Under the pieces are notes generated by a model. That model did not search any database. It was given only the letters and a program-made list of their open reading frames with translations, and was not told where the DNA came from. Made by a program: the position numbers and the translations under genes. 64,000 bases of DNA, taken from contig JAIVJV010000015.1 of NCBI GenBank assembly GCA_020199835.1, forward strand, positions 28,741-92,740, in the 5' to 3' direction. Numbering within the stretch: position 1 is the first letter of the stretch; each line of letters starts with the position of its first letter. Below, piece after piece: positions 35,291 through 44,642 of this stretch. The stretch comes from Acidobacteriota bacterium. Its GTDB lineage: Bacteria > Acidobacteriota > Blastocatellia > Pyrinomonadales > Pyrinomonadaceae.

Positions 35291-35595
35291 ATTATCGTCT
35301 CAAAAAAATTAGAGCAATCGCGTTTCGCGTCACTGAGGCCGAATATGCATTGATCCGAAATGCTGCGGCCGATGAAGCAGATATTCCAAACAGTTGGTGT
35401 CGGCATGTTGCGCTCAGATATGCACGTCCAAACCAAATCTCTACCAGTCAGAGCTCAACTGCCGATGCTTCAACGCCGCAATCTTCGACCCGAGCTAGAC
35501 CTAATCCGCTATCGATCCCTAAGAACGGTTCTGCAACCATCACTGTAACGCTCTCGCCGTGCGGTACAACCGACGTCCAGGTCAAAACTTTTTAA
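35287..35595 (+). CDS. Ribbon-helix-helix-like protein inside the pilus operon
   Basis: A 102-residue protein whose first half resembles ribbon-helix-helix or MobC-type proteins: IRAIAFRVTEAEYALIRNAA followed by IPNSWCRHVALRYAR. In that family, the strand RVTEAEY contacts DNA and the helices dimerise. The second half is Ser/Thr/Pro-rich and ends in a short beta-like segment (SATITVTLSPCGTTDVQVK). It has no signal peptide. Its ATG overlaps the stop of the pseudopilin gene, so it is translated with the pilus genes. A DNA-binding protein here is unexpected; it may autoregulate the operon. Assignment is by pattern only. Confidence 0.65.
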   Translation: MNYRLKKIRAIAFRVTEAEYALIRNAAADEADIPNSWCRHVALRYARPNQISTSQSSTADASTPQSSTRARPNPLSIPKNGSATITVTLSPCGTTDVQVKTF

Positions 35596-35601
35596 GGAAA
35601 C

Positions 35602-37062
35602 ATGCGAGCAACACACAAACACATCTGGGGATTCAGTCTACTTGAGTTGCTTATATCGATGGCGGTGACAGTAGTCGCTGTGCTCGCAGCCGTGGGTTTA
35701 ATTACTAAATTCGCCCGCTCAGCAGCGTCATTCACAGAAGTTAGCATCATGGAGGAATCGCGCGGCGCCGCTCAATCTCTCTTGCGTACAGATCTAGATA
35801 ACGCAGGACACAACCTCACCCGTCCTTCACCCGCCCTAGCGGGAACCATATTCGCAATACCAAGCTCTGGCGACGATTACACATGGTCCAACGCAACAAT
35901 CACAAAGAAAGCATCTACTGGATGGGACCATGACGCTGCAATGACTCATGCAATTGCGAACGGATTAGGTGCATTTACTTTTACGCCTACCGCTACAGGC
36001 GCAACTGCTTATATCACATCGCCCAACGGAGACACTTTCGCGATCATCATCGGCTTTGGTGCTCCCACTGTAGGAGTTTGGATGGGCGTTTATGTTAATG
36101 GAGCCGAGGTTGCAGCTACATCCGGCCACGCTCAAAATGAAACCATCTCCCCCCATTTGTTAGGAGACTCTTACACTTTCAAGATCGAAAATAGTCCATC
36201 TAACCGGATCGCTAAACTCTATCGGCAACGAAATGACATCACGACTCTCTTATGGACCAATGGCGTTCCGGTCACTTCTTACCCAATTGCGTTTGGCTTA
36301 AACATCTACGCCCAAGATCAATCTTTCACAGGTGTCACCATCACCGGCGCGCCCCTCGTCGCACTTTCAGGTAATTCAACTGAGTTTGCCCCGCTGCCAT
36401 CCGATCTTGGCACTCAACTTACAGCTCCAATAACAATAACTAACGGCGGCTCCGGTATCACGACACTCTCTGGAGATCGCACCACTGACACTTCTATCAC
36501 ATTAACTGATCTCGACGGTTCATCCTCAGACGTAATTGTCAGAGCCCCACAACGAGGGCGTTTCAATACTGGTGATTATCTATTGATCATAGATTGGGGC
36601 AGCCTCGATCCGGCCGCACCGGGAGGCACCGCTTCAACCCTTTGTCTCGTCACTTCAGTAGTCAGTAGTGGTAACCAACTCACGCTCTCAATCGAACGCG
36701 TCCGCCAGACAAATCCAGCGTGGGCACGCCTGTACTCCAGTGATGCCGACCATGCTCACAAGTATCCAAGCGGCTCGACTGTCACCAAACTACAACCACC
36801 AGTTTCATACACGACGAGCACCGATTCTCGGTTCGTCAGAATCGAAGGCGACCGACCCTCGACAATTGCATTCAACGTTCGCCAAGCCACTTTCGCTCGG
36901 TACGTCGAATTCAACTCAACCGCCAACATTTTCCGAGTCGATATAACTCTCGCTGCCGAAGGCGCGGAAACCAATAACACCGCTTCGACTGAATCGCGCG
37001 GAACAATTGAATTCGAATCAAGACCCCGTGCGATGAACCTTGCCTCTAATCAACTGAACTGA
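35602..37062 (+). CDS. PilW-like minor pilin
   Basis: A 486-residue prepilin-like protein. The leader ends in WG and the mature part starts FSLLELLISMAVTVVAVLAA, with Glu5. The following EESRGAAQSLLRTDLDNAGHN is the PilW-family signature of minor pilins. The large C-terminal part (about 400 residues, Thr/Asn/Gly-rich) is beta-sheet-like and probably exposed. It lies six bases after the ribbon-helix-helix gene. Minor pilins of this type prime pilus assembly and support the tip. Confidence 0.88.
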   Translation: MRATHKHIWGFSLLELLISMAVTVVAVLAAVGLITKFARSAASFTEVSIMEESRGAAQSLLRTDLDNAGHNLTRPSPALAGTIFAIPSSGDDYTWSNATITKKASTGWDHDAAMTHAIANGLGAFTFTPTATGATAYITSPNGDTFAIIIGFGAPTVGVWMGVYVNGAEVAATSGHAQNETISPHLLGDSYTFKIENSPSNRIAKLYRQRNDITTLLWTNGVPVTSYPIAFGLNIYAQDQSFTGVTITGAPLVALSGNSTEFAPLPSDLGTQLTAPITITNGGSGITTLSGDRTTDTSITLTDLDGSSSDVIVRAPQRGRFNTGDYLLIIDWGSLDPAAPGGTASTLCLVTSVVSSGNQLTLSIERVRQTNPAWARLYSSDADHAHKYPSGSTVTKLQPPVSYTTSTDSRFVRIEGDRPSTIAFNVRQATFARYVEFNSTANIFRVDITLAAEGAETNNTASTESRGTIEFESRPRAMNLASNQLN

Positions 37063-37069
37063 AGGAGCT

Positions 37070-38731
37070 ATGATGTTCAAGCGCAATCACGCAGAACAAT
37101 CCTCTTCGCCCTGCGGTCTCGCTTTCGACGATCGCAATGGACAAATCATCATTGCGGAATACGCAAGCTCAGGTGGTTTTGACATCCACAAAGCTGTGAT
37201 TGGCGAACGCCGCGCCGTCAACTTACTCAGCACCGACCTCCGAACTACTCTCACCAGAGGAAACGCGCATACTGACGCCTTGCCTCTCGCCATTAGCGTC
37301 GATGCCTCGGAAGACACAATCCTGAAAGCAATTCTTGAAAAAACAAACGGCGACACAACCCATCAACTCAATTTTACACGCACTCCCGATGGCCGAATCA
37401 TCGCGACTCAGGTAGACGCATCGGCTCTCGATCAAACTATTCAACGCACGGAAAAGTGGCTCCAGGATCAACAGCCGGAGCATTTCAAAACTGGCGACAG
37501 GACTCTGCGAGTAGAAACCAGAACACGAGCAATTACCCGCCTCTGGCGCGCTGCGCAAGTCGATATGCCAAAAGGAACGGCGGCCATTCTTGTCCTCGGC
37601 GACAATGATTACACAATCGGACTATGGTGTGAGCAGTCAGGACTCGTTTACGAGACAGAAGAGGATTTTGAACCTGGCGCAAGCACCGAAATTAAGTGCA
37701 TTCACACGCGGGACACGTTAGCCAAATTCATAACGTCCGCGAGTTTAGCGAAACTAAAACTTCCCAACGTAACCGCTGTAGTTCTTTCTGCGGTGGACTG
37801 TTACGGAGACTCGATGCTGTCGCTTCTTAACGACTCCATCGAATTCAATTCCCTCCGTGTTCAACCGCTGTGTATCGACAACAACTCGACTCCACTCGAT
37901 CAGCCAACCGCCCTTGCTATTGGGGCCTTACTCGATCACGCCGCCGTGCCGCGATGCGACCTCGCCATTGGACCTGAAGCGCGACTCATTCAGATTGAAA
38001 CCGAGCGTCAACTCGCAACAGCTTCGCAAACGGCTGCACGGTTCCGCTTCGCGCTCGTTTCTATCCTTCTGCCGTTCGTAGCCGCTCTCGCACTCTTAAT
38101 CGCACTGTTCATTGACAATGCCGTCCAAGCATCGCGCCTTCAGACGTACATAGACGAAGAGACTGCGATTGCCCAAAGGCTCGCTCAGGCAAATAACGAC
38201 TACGAATCGTCAAAAGCTAACTTCGCCGCATTCCAAGCACTGCTCGACAATTTGATCGCCCTGAGAAACAGACAACCCGCAACTCACCAACTACTCACGG
38301 ATCTCAATGAACGCTGGCCACACGAACCAAGTTGGACCATTCGAGAAATCAACGTTAAGGGCGCCAACGTTGAAATCAAAGGAAAAACCAAAAACGAACA
38401 AGCAATTACTTCTTTTGCAAAGTCACTTGAATTCAGCAACGGACTTTTTTCCGGAATACTCACAAGAAACAACGTCGCAAATAATTCAGTCGGCGGCGCG
38501 ATGGCGCCGGCCACACAGCAACTCTCCTCGTCCAGTGTGATCGAGTTCACGATCACGTCAACTTATGCGCCACTCGCGCTTCCAAGCAAAACAGCAACAG
38601 CAATCCAACCAACAACACCCGTTTCCGCGACAATCAACTCCCCGACCAACGCAACCGGATCGAATGTGACTTCTCCTCGTCCATCGACCTTGCCCACTCC
38701 AACTCTGTCCCAGGAAAAGAACAATGAGTAA
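37070..38731 (+). CDS. PilM/PilN-like fused assembly protein
   Basis: A 553-residue protein that seems to merge two alignment-complex subunits. Residues about 1-320 form a cytoplasmic domain with a degenerate actin-like (PilM/GspL) pattern (GLAFDDRNGQIIIAEY, AAILVLGDNDYTIGLW, LAIGALLDHA). One transmembrane helix follows at about 330-352 (ALVSILLPFVAALALLIALF). A periplasmic coiled coil and a PilN/GspL-like domain follow (LTDLNERWPHEPSWTIREIN, about 400-490), then a Pro/Thr-rich tail. In Pseudomonas, PilM and PilN are separate and contact each other. GAAGGAG precedes the start; ATG 37073 may be the better spaced start. PilO follows, overlapping by 8 bases. Confidence 0.8.
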   Translation: MMFKRNHAEQSSSPCGLAFDDRNGQIIIAEYASSGGFDIHKAVIGERRAVNLLSTDLRTTLTRGNAHTDALPLAISVDASEDTILKAILEKTNGDTTHQLNFTRTPDGRIIATQVDASALDQTIQRTEKWLQDQQPEHFKTGDRTLRVETRTRAITRLWRAAQVDMPKGTAAILVLGDNDYTIGLWCEQSGLVYETEEDFEPGASTEIKCIHTRDTLAKFITSASLAKLKLPNVTAVVLSAVDCYGDSMLSLLNDSIEFNSLRVQPLCIDNNSTPLDQPTALAIGALLDHAAVPRCDLAIGPEARLIQIETERQLATASQTAARFRFALVSILLPFVAALALLIALFIDNAVQASRLQTYIDEETAIAQRLAQANNDYESSKANFAAFQALLDNLIALRNRQPATHQLLTDLNERWPHEPSWTIREINVKGANVEIKGKTKNEQAITSFAKSLEFSNGLFSGILTRNNVANNSVGGAMAPATQQLSSSSVIEFTITSTYAPLALPSKTATAIQPTTPVSATINSPTNATGSNVTSPRPSTLPTPTLSQEKNNE

Positions 38732-39482
38732 GCTTCAAAGAAACTCTAAGAGTCCTAAGCAAACACGCTCAAACAATTTCGTCCTTAAACTGAGAACGGC
38801 AATACTTAACGCCGGCTGCCCACGACTATTTATCTTCGCGACGCTACTCGCCGCCGCTCTCACATCACTTGTTTTCTATCAGGTTATTTCCGCTCAAACA
38901 GCAGCTAACGACGCCCTCAACCAGACTCTGATTCAAAAGCGAAAGCAAAACACCATCGCCCGCATGGTCCAGGAAACAAAACCTCAGTTCCTCGATCAGT
39001 TTCGTCGTCTGGTCAATAATTACGGCACTGCACGTGAGCTACTCCCTGGCGAAGCCGAAGTATCAAACGTTCTCGACGCCATACAGCAGATGGCGAGAAC
39101 AAATCACGTCCGCGTCACGATGTTCGATGCCTCGAAGCCCGGAGCCAAATCCACTAATCCCTCAGCAACAACCAACCCTGGCCCATCCGCGACTGGCGTT
39201 AAGTCTCCCCAGACATCACAACCTGAAATCACTTTAAACGAACGCGTCATGCCAGCTCAGATTCAGGGCACTCACGCAAACGTCGCACGCTTCCTAAGTG
39301 ATGTCGCCAAATACCCACGCATCATTTATGTTCGAGATCTCTCAATCACATCATTGAACAACCAGGAAAGTGTGAACCTAACACTCGTAACCTACGACGC
39401 TCCCACATCCGGCATACTGCCACCAATACCCACGGAGCTGCGTGCCGAGTTTCAAACCCACGCTGGACAACTTCCTAACTAG
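38724..39482 (+). CDS. PilO-like inner membrane assembly protein
   Basis: A 252-residue bitopic protein: short basic cytoplasmic N-terminus, one transmembrane helix (LFIFATLLAAALTSLVFYQV, about 33-54), a coiled coil, then a ferredoxin-like periplasmic domain (LPGEAEVSNVLDAIQQMART, IQGTHANVARFLSDVAKYPR, VRDLSI). This layout matches PilO/GspM, partner of PilN in the alignment complex linking the inner membrane platform to the secretin. It overlaps the end of the PilM/PilN-like gene and is followed by the secretin gene, the usual gene order. Confidence 0.85.
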   Translation: MSKLQRNSKSPKQTRSNNFVLKLRTAILNAGCPRLFIFATLLAAALTSLVFYQVISAQTAANDALNQTLIQKRKQNTIARMVQETKPQFLDQFRRLVNNYGTARELLPGEAEVSNVLDAIQQMARTNHVRVTMFDASKPGAKSTNPSATTNPGPSATGVKSPQTSQPEITLNERVMPAQIQGTHANVARFLSDVAKYPRIIYVRDLSITSLNNQESVNLTLVTYDAPTSGILPPIPTELRAEFQTHAGQLPN

Positions 39483-39516
39483 GACCACTCAGACATAGAC
39501 CCCCAAGGAAATCATC

Positions 39517-42258
39517 ATGAACAAGCTAAAACTGTCTCTTGCTAACCCTTTTTTTGCCATTCTCCTGCTGGCCGCAGTCTTTGCGCTTACAGCCGGGGCG
39601 ACCGTTGCCGCCAATCGTCTCCTCGGACGGAAGTTCGACAACCAACCCACACCCGCTGAGCTATCGCAAGCGCGTTCTGACGCGATCGCGGCGATTCCGC
39701 AGTTGCCAAAAGACACAGAGGAGAAGCTTTCGACGGCCCTTCACCCCGAACTAACTCCCATCACTGCCGAGTTCGTCGATCCACTCATAGATCGCATCGG
39801 TCTAGATCGCAGCACCCAAGCAAATGCCCCGCGCGTTACATCGTTGCCAGCATTAGCAACACCATCTTTACTGCCGACAACACCTGACAAAGTTGCTCGT
39901 TTGATCCAGTGGCAACAAGCCGTCAGAAATGCAAACGCTAGCGGATTGCCTGCGCCATCAATCACTACGGCTTACCTAATCTCAGAACTAAGTCCCGCCG
40001 GCCGAATCTCCACCTCCGGAACTCAAGCCGCATGGCTCTACATCGAGTCAGAAAAACGTCAGATTGCGGCGAATGTCGGAGCCAAGTTCTATGACGGAAT
40101 TTTGGCAGGAATAGATCGGCAAGGTGTCGTGTTTCGCACCTCCACCGGACAAACAAAACTCATCCAATGGGATCGTCAGGAAGAGTTTTCTGCGAGACCC
40201 ACAACGTCTCCATCCACCGAGCGTCCACCACAACACATACAATCAAGGCCGTCCTCAGAAACCAAGCCGACTGAAAATTTCACACCCGCGCTGGCTCGGC
40301 CCAACGCTCTCCCTCAGCCTGACGACTATTCAGACCTGCAAATAGCAGTTCGTGATCGCTACGTACAAAACACGAACCCAAAGGCCACAAATGCTTTCAC
40401 TACTGATTCGCCATCGGACCACCTACTGACACCAACTCGCGGAACCGGTACTCCTTCACTGACAATAATCCCTAACCCGTTTTCAGCAAACACCGGACGC
40501 CCAAACAAGCTCGACTACGCACACGCTCCCCAAACACGATCGCGCGCAACACTGAACTTTCATACATCAACAGCCAAAACCATTTTCAACCTTGACGATC
40601 CAACCAGCTTCAGTGAGAAAACGAGTACCACTAACGAAACACCAATTCCGCCACAACCGCAGGCAAACGAAGCACCTGCCCCGAGTCCAGATCCCACACG
40701 TGAATTCGGTAAGGAAACCGCTGGCCCAATCGCTGCAACATCACAACCTGAGCCACGCAAGACTCTTTGCGATCCAGCGTACCATGGTGAAAACATCTCC
40801 ATCACAAACGAATCAAATCGGCCACTATCACTTCTCACGCTCGTCAACCGACTTAACGAAGCATACAGTGCAAACATCGTCCTCGATTATGACGTGCAGG
40901 AGACACCTGTACGCCTGACTATAACCAACGCACCATGGACTTCTATCCTTCGCACCCTCCTCGATCTCAATGATCTCGATATGGTTTGCCTCGATGGAGG
41001 CATAGTTCAAATCGCCAAACGGACCAAGATCGCATCAATGGGCGATCTCCGTCGACGTAGCGCGCCGATTGTTCGGGAAGTCTTCAGGCTTAAATATCTA
41101 CAGCAAACTGCCGGCGCTCGCGCCAACCTCGCCGGACAAACACAAACCAGCAACGGCGCCACCATTCAATCGCTTGAAGACGCCATTCGCGACATCCTTA
41201 AAGCCGGTGGCGACCCTCGTGGAGAAGCTCGTCGCGTTCCCGGTCGCAATCAATTGCTTGTCGCTGCCACCGCCGAGCAGATGCAGGACATCCGCGATCT
41301 CATTGCTCGCGTTGATCGACCGGGCTATCAAGTCAAGATTTCCGCACTGGTCTACACGGCAAATGAAAATCGGCTGCGCGATATCGGTTCCCAACTCGCA
41401 ATTGTTGTCGGCAATTCACGCGGAACAAACTTGGCAGGAGGGACTACACTACCTAACTCCAACAATAATACCGGCAGTGGAACGGGCAGCGAAAACCAAC
41501 AGCCAAGCGGGCTTAATCCGGGCGGCATTCCGGGACTCGCAACGGGTATGCGCGTTCCCAGTAATGGGCTCGGTGCTGCAAACCCACTCGCGACTTTCGG
41601 TGTCACCAGCCTTTTTGGAACTGCTCAATTTGCCTACCAGTTAACGTTGGCCCAACAGAAGGGCGTAGTAAACATTCAATCACGGCCCTTCGGCATCGTC
41701 GCCGATGGCGACACGTTTGATTTAGTTGCGGGCACACAGATCCCTGTAGTCACGACAACCATCGCCGGTGGCGCTCCCTTTCAATCCGGCCAGGTTCAGT
41801 TTATTGAAGCTTCACGCATCGCCCGCATTACACCCCAAGTCGCTGAAGACGAAACCGGTAAACCGAATTACGTCACACTCAATATTCAGCTCGAAAACAA
41901 CAGCGTCGATACCTCACTCGGAACTTTCAACGGAGTGCCTGGCGTCAATCGTCAAAGCCTCCAGACTGTCCTCCGATTGGGTGACGGGGAGACTGTTGTA
42001 ATTGGCGGACTTGCCGCTGATCAAGTCGCGAATTCCGTAAGCAAAGTACCTGGCCTGAGCGGTATTCCTTTGCTTGGCAATCTATTCAAGCGTCGCGCCA
42101 ACCAGGAGAATCGCGATCGTCTTTACTTCGCTATCACCGTCGAAGTCATTCCTCAAAACTCAAAGATGCCGAATTTCGTCGCGCCGGCAGATGCGGTCAC
42201 AACTCCACCTCCTCCACCCCGCGCTCAAAAACCCTCGCCGTATGAAAAACGCCAGTAA
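39517..42258 (+). CDS. Secretin (PilQ/GspD-like)
   Basis: A 913-residue outer membrane secretin subunit. The N-terminus is a hydrophobic signal or anchor (ANPFFAILLLAAVFALTAGA). A long low-complexity Pro/Thr/Asn-rich region (about 90-410) precedes an STN/N0 domain (LSLLTLVNRLNEAYSANIVL, about 435-510), an N-domain (VFRLKYLQQ ... NQLLVAATAEQMQDIRDLIA, about 520-605) and the C-terminal secretin domain (about 680-890: GTQIPVVTTTIAGG, VTLNIQLENN, VLRLGDGETVVIGGL, VPGLSGIPLLGNLFKRR). It forms the gated ring through which the pilus exits. It is unusually long because of the disordered insert. No PilP-like lipoprotein gene lies between PilO and the secretin. Confidence 0.92.
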   Translation: MNKLKLSLANPFFAILLLAAVFALTAGATVAANRLLGRKFDNQPTPAELSQARSDAIAAIPQLPKDTEEKLSTALHPELTPITAEFVDPLIDRIGLDRSTQANAPRVTSLPALATPSLLPTTPDKVARLIQWQQAVRNANASGLPAPSITTAYLISELSPAGRISTSGTQAAWLYIESEKRQIAANVGAKFYDGILAGIDRQGVVFRTSTGQTKLIQWDRQEEFSARPTTSPSTERPPQHIQSRPSSETKPTENFTPALARPNALPQPDDYSDLQIAVRDRYVQNTNPKATNAFTTDSPSDHLLTPTRGTGTPSLTIIPNPFSANTGRPNKLDYAHAPQTRSRATLNFHTSTAKTIFNLDDPTSFSEKTSTTNETPIPPQPQANEAPAPSPDPTREFGKETAGPIAATSQPEPRKTLCDPAYHGENISITNESNRPLSLLTLVNRLNEAYSANIVLDYDVQETPVRLTITNAPWTSILRTLLDLNDLDMVCLDGGIVQIAKRTKIASMGDLRRRSAPIVREVFRLKYLQQTAGARANLAGQTQTSNGATIQSLEDAIRDILKAGGDPRGEARRVPGRNQLLVAATAEQMQDIRDLIARVDRPGYQVKISALVYTANENRLRDIGSQLAIVVGNSRGTNLAGGTTLPNSNNNTGSGTGSENQQPSGLNPGGIPGLATGMRVPSNGLGAANPLATFGVTSLFGTAQFAYQLTLAQQKGVVNIQSRPFGIVADGDTFDLVAGTQIPVVTTTIAGGAPFQSGQVQFIEASRIARITPQVAEDETGKPNYVTLNIQLENNSVDTSLGTFNGVPGVNRQSLQTVLRLGDGETVVIGGLAADQVANSVSKVPGLSGIPLLGNLFKRRANQENRDRLYFAITVEVIPQNSKMPNFVAPADAVTTPPPPPRAQKPSPYEKRQ

Positions 42259-42286
42259 GCACGAAAACGCCAAGGAGATTCGGTCA

Positions 42287-44632
42287 ATGGATACAACAAC
42301 AGATCGTCCCGGCCCTTTTACTGGCATTGGCACCACATCTGAAATCGAAACAGATCTGGGCCAGGCTTTCGACAAACTAATTCCCATTCGCGACGTGCAT
42401 GATCCCGAAATCCTCAAGGCACTCGCGAAACATCTTCCGCGACACGTCGCAATTGAGAATCAAGCTGTATTGCTCGAATGTAATCGGGACGGCAACTATG
42501 TTGTCGGAATGTCTGATCCGCTTAACGCGGTCAACGTGCGGAATGTGGTTCGTGCTCTCCGAATACCGTCCAGCAAGGTAAGACCTCGCCTCGTTATCGC
42601 ACAACGTCTCACCATGCTTCAGGAGATCGCCTACGAAGATCGCGGCGACGAATTAGTCAAAACTGACGCTGACCTTGACCGATTACACGATTCAACGCGT
42701 GAAACGATTGACTGGCACTCACTTGATTCACATGCAGGCACGGCTACTCTCGCCGCAGACCTAACCCAACCAGATGTTGAAATCGGACTTGGCACCGGCC
42801 TCCGTGCGACCGCAGAGAAAATCATCCTCGCGGCAATTAAACGTCGCGCCAGCGATATACACGTGATCCCCGGAAACGGAGCCGGACGCATAAGCATTCG
42901 CACAGACGGCATTGTTTCCACTCTCATTCCCAAAATCCCTGCTGCTCGCATGGAGAACTTAGCCAACGCCTTCAGCGATATGGCAGGTGTGAACGGCTAT
43001 GAACTTATGCAACGAAGCAAGGGAGCAGAAATCAATATCACAGTTCGAACAAACGCCGGCACGAGAGAACGGATGACGCTCCGGTTTCACGGCACCCGTA
43101 GTTACTACGGACGCGCCATCATTATTCGTATCAATCGATCAGTCTTCCGAAACTTCGATCAAATTGGCATTGAACCAAGCCAACAAGAAACACTTCAGCG
43201 CGCGCTGGATCATCGCCACGGGGTAATCCTCGTAACCGGTGCCACCGGATCTGGGAAATCGAACACACTCGAAGCCATGCTGAGGAAACTCGAGCATGTT
43301 CATCAGTTTCGCAAACACATCATTCAAATCGGCAACCCGATTGAATTCCCGAACGAGCGACGTACTCAACTTCCGGTTGACGCAGATGATTCCTGGGGCG
43401 ACGCCCTCAAGGATGCAATGCGTATGGACCCCGATTTTTTTAGCCCTTTTGAATTCCGTGACTCAGACGAAGCAGCGATCGTCTTCCAGGGTGCAGCGAC
43501 CGGTCACCTCACATTAACGACGCTTCATACCAATAACGTTGCGCAGACATTTTCGCGCCTGGACTTCCTCAAGGTAGGTCGCGATAAACAAGCAGACCTT
43601 ATTCGGCTCGTCGTTTCACAAGAACTCGTGCCGCTGCTTTGCCGCAATTGTCGCAAGCCTGATCCTCGCGGACGGGAGATCGCACAACGCCTTGTCGAAA
43701 TAGTCTTTCCAAATAGGCCCGATCTCAAAGACGCAATTGCCACGGCTCAAGGCACAACCCCTTTCTTTCACGCAGAAGGATGTCCTGCCTGTCACAACGT
43801 CGGTCTTAAGGGCCGCACTTGCATTGCTGAAATGTTGGAAGTCACGCCGGAAATCAGCCGCATGCTTCGCAAGGGAAGTGAGGGTGATGAGGTCATTGAT
43901 TACGCCATACGCACGCAAGGAATGATGACCCTTGCCGAAGCCGCTGCGCGCAAACTGTGTCGCGGAATGATCTCATTCGATCAGGTGCAGCATCTTTTGA
44001 TGTCCACAAATCACGCAGCACCCGAGGAAGAAACTCACACCTGGCAAACCCATTGTGACAACGGATCAGTACACGACACAAACCCATCGTCCACAGATAC
44101 CAATAGCGAATCAGAGACTGTCTTTGGAGACGTAATTGACGTCGAATTCACTGTACCGCCGCAAGCCCACGCTGAGTCTAGTCAGCACGCGGCCGCAGCC
44201 GGATTCTCCATGATGGAACTTCTAATCGTTGTCGCAATCATCGCGATACTGGCCGCGGTCGCCATCCCAAGTTTCATCGCATCTCGCCGCGCCGGTTACG
44301 AGAATACCGCCAGACAAAAACTTGCTGCTATCGGGCAACAACAAACCGCTTTCAAAACACTGATTGGCAAACGCCGTTACGGAAGCATCGCAGAATTGCA
44401 AGCAGCTAATGCCGGAGGCTCCGCGCTTCTAACAACCAGCGACACCACTGTAACGGGTTGGACTTTTTCGGATGAGGGCGCCGCTTCTGCGACCAGCTTC
44501 GGCGCTAAGGTACTTCCAGCGCCAGGCAATCCCGCCACCTACAGCTTCTACATTTCCGAGGATCAAACTCTGCGCCGCTGTGCTCTGACTGGCCCATGGA
44601 CCAAAGCGGCTTGCACACCTGTTGATCAATAA
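42287..44632 (+). CDS. PilB/GspE-type ATPase fused to a type IV prepilin
   Basis: A 781-residue protein joining two parts normally made as separate proteins. Residues about 1-590 are a PilB/GspE-type assembly ATPase: N1-type domain, Walker A GATGSGKS (318-325), a modified Walker B region (MDPDFFSPFEFRD, where most have GEIRD), HLTLTTLHTNN, and the zinc-binding CRNC/CPAC pairs. An acidic Ser/Thr linker (about 575-635) leads to AAAAG then FSMMELLIVVAIIAILAAVA, a full prepilin site with Gly639, Phe640 and Glu at +5, and a 142-residue pilin body. No stop lies between the parts. ATG 42287 has AAGGAG nine bases upstream; ATG 42242 is possible. Prepilin peptidase could release the pilin, if the linker is inserted in the membrane correctly. 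The only in-frame internal ATG (44000) would give a 68-residue leader. Confidence 0.9.
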   Translation: MDTTTDRPGPFTGIGTTSEIETDLGQAFDKLIPIRDVHDPEILKALAKHLPRHVAIENQAVLLECNRDGNYVVGMSDPLNAVNVRNVVRALRIPSSKVRPRLVIAQRLTMLQEIAYEDRGDELVKTDADLDRLHDSTRETIDWHSLDSHAGTATLAADLTQPDVEIGLGTGLRATAEKIILAAIKRRASDIHVIPGNGAGRISIRTDGIVSTLIPKIPAARMENLANAFSDMAGVNGYELMQRSKGAEINITVRTNAGTRERMTLRFHGTRSYYGRAIIIRINRSVFRNFDQIGIEPSQQETLQRALDHRHGVILVTGATGSGKSNTLEAMLRKLEHVHQFRKHIIQIGNPIEFPNERRTQLPVDADDSWGDALKDAMRMDPDFFSPFEFRDSDEAAIVFQGAATGHLTLTTLHTNNVAQTFSRLDFLKVGRDKQADLIRLVVSQELVPLLCRNCRKPDPRGREIAQRLVEIVFPNRPDLKDAIATAQGTTPFFHAEGCPACHNVGLKGRTCIAEMLEVTPEISRMLRKGSEGDEVIDYAIRTQGMMTLAEAAARKLCRGMISFDQVQHLLMSTNHAAPEEETHTWQTHCDNGSVHDTNPSSTDTNSESETVFGDVIDVEFTVPPQAHAESSQHAAAAGFSMMELLIVVAIIAILAAVAIPSFIASRRAGYENTARQKLAAIGQQQTAFKTLIGKRRYGSIAELQAANAGGSALLTTSDTTVTGWTFSDEGAASATSFGAKVLPAPGNPATYSFYISEDQTLRRCALTGPWTKAACTPVDQ

Positions 44633-44642
44633 GGACCAAACA

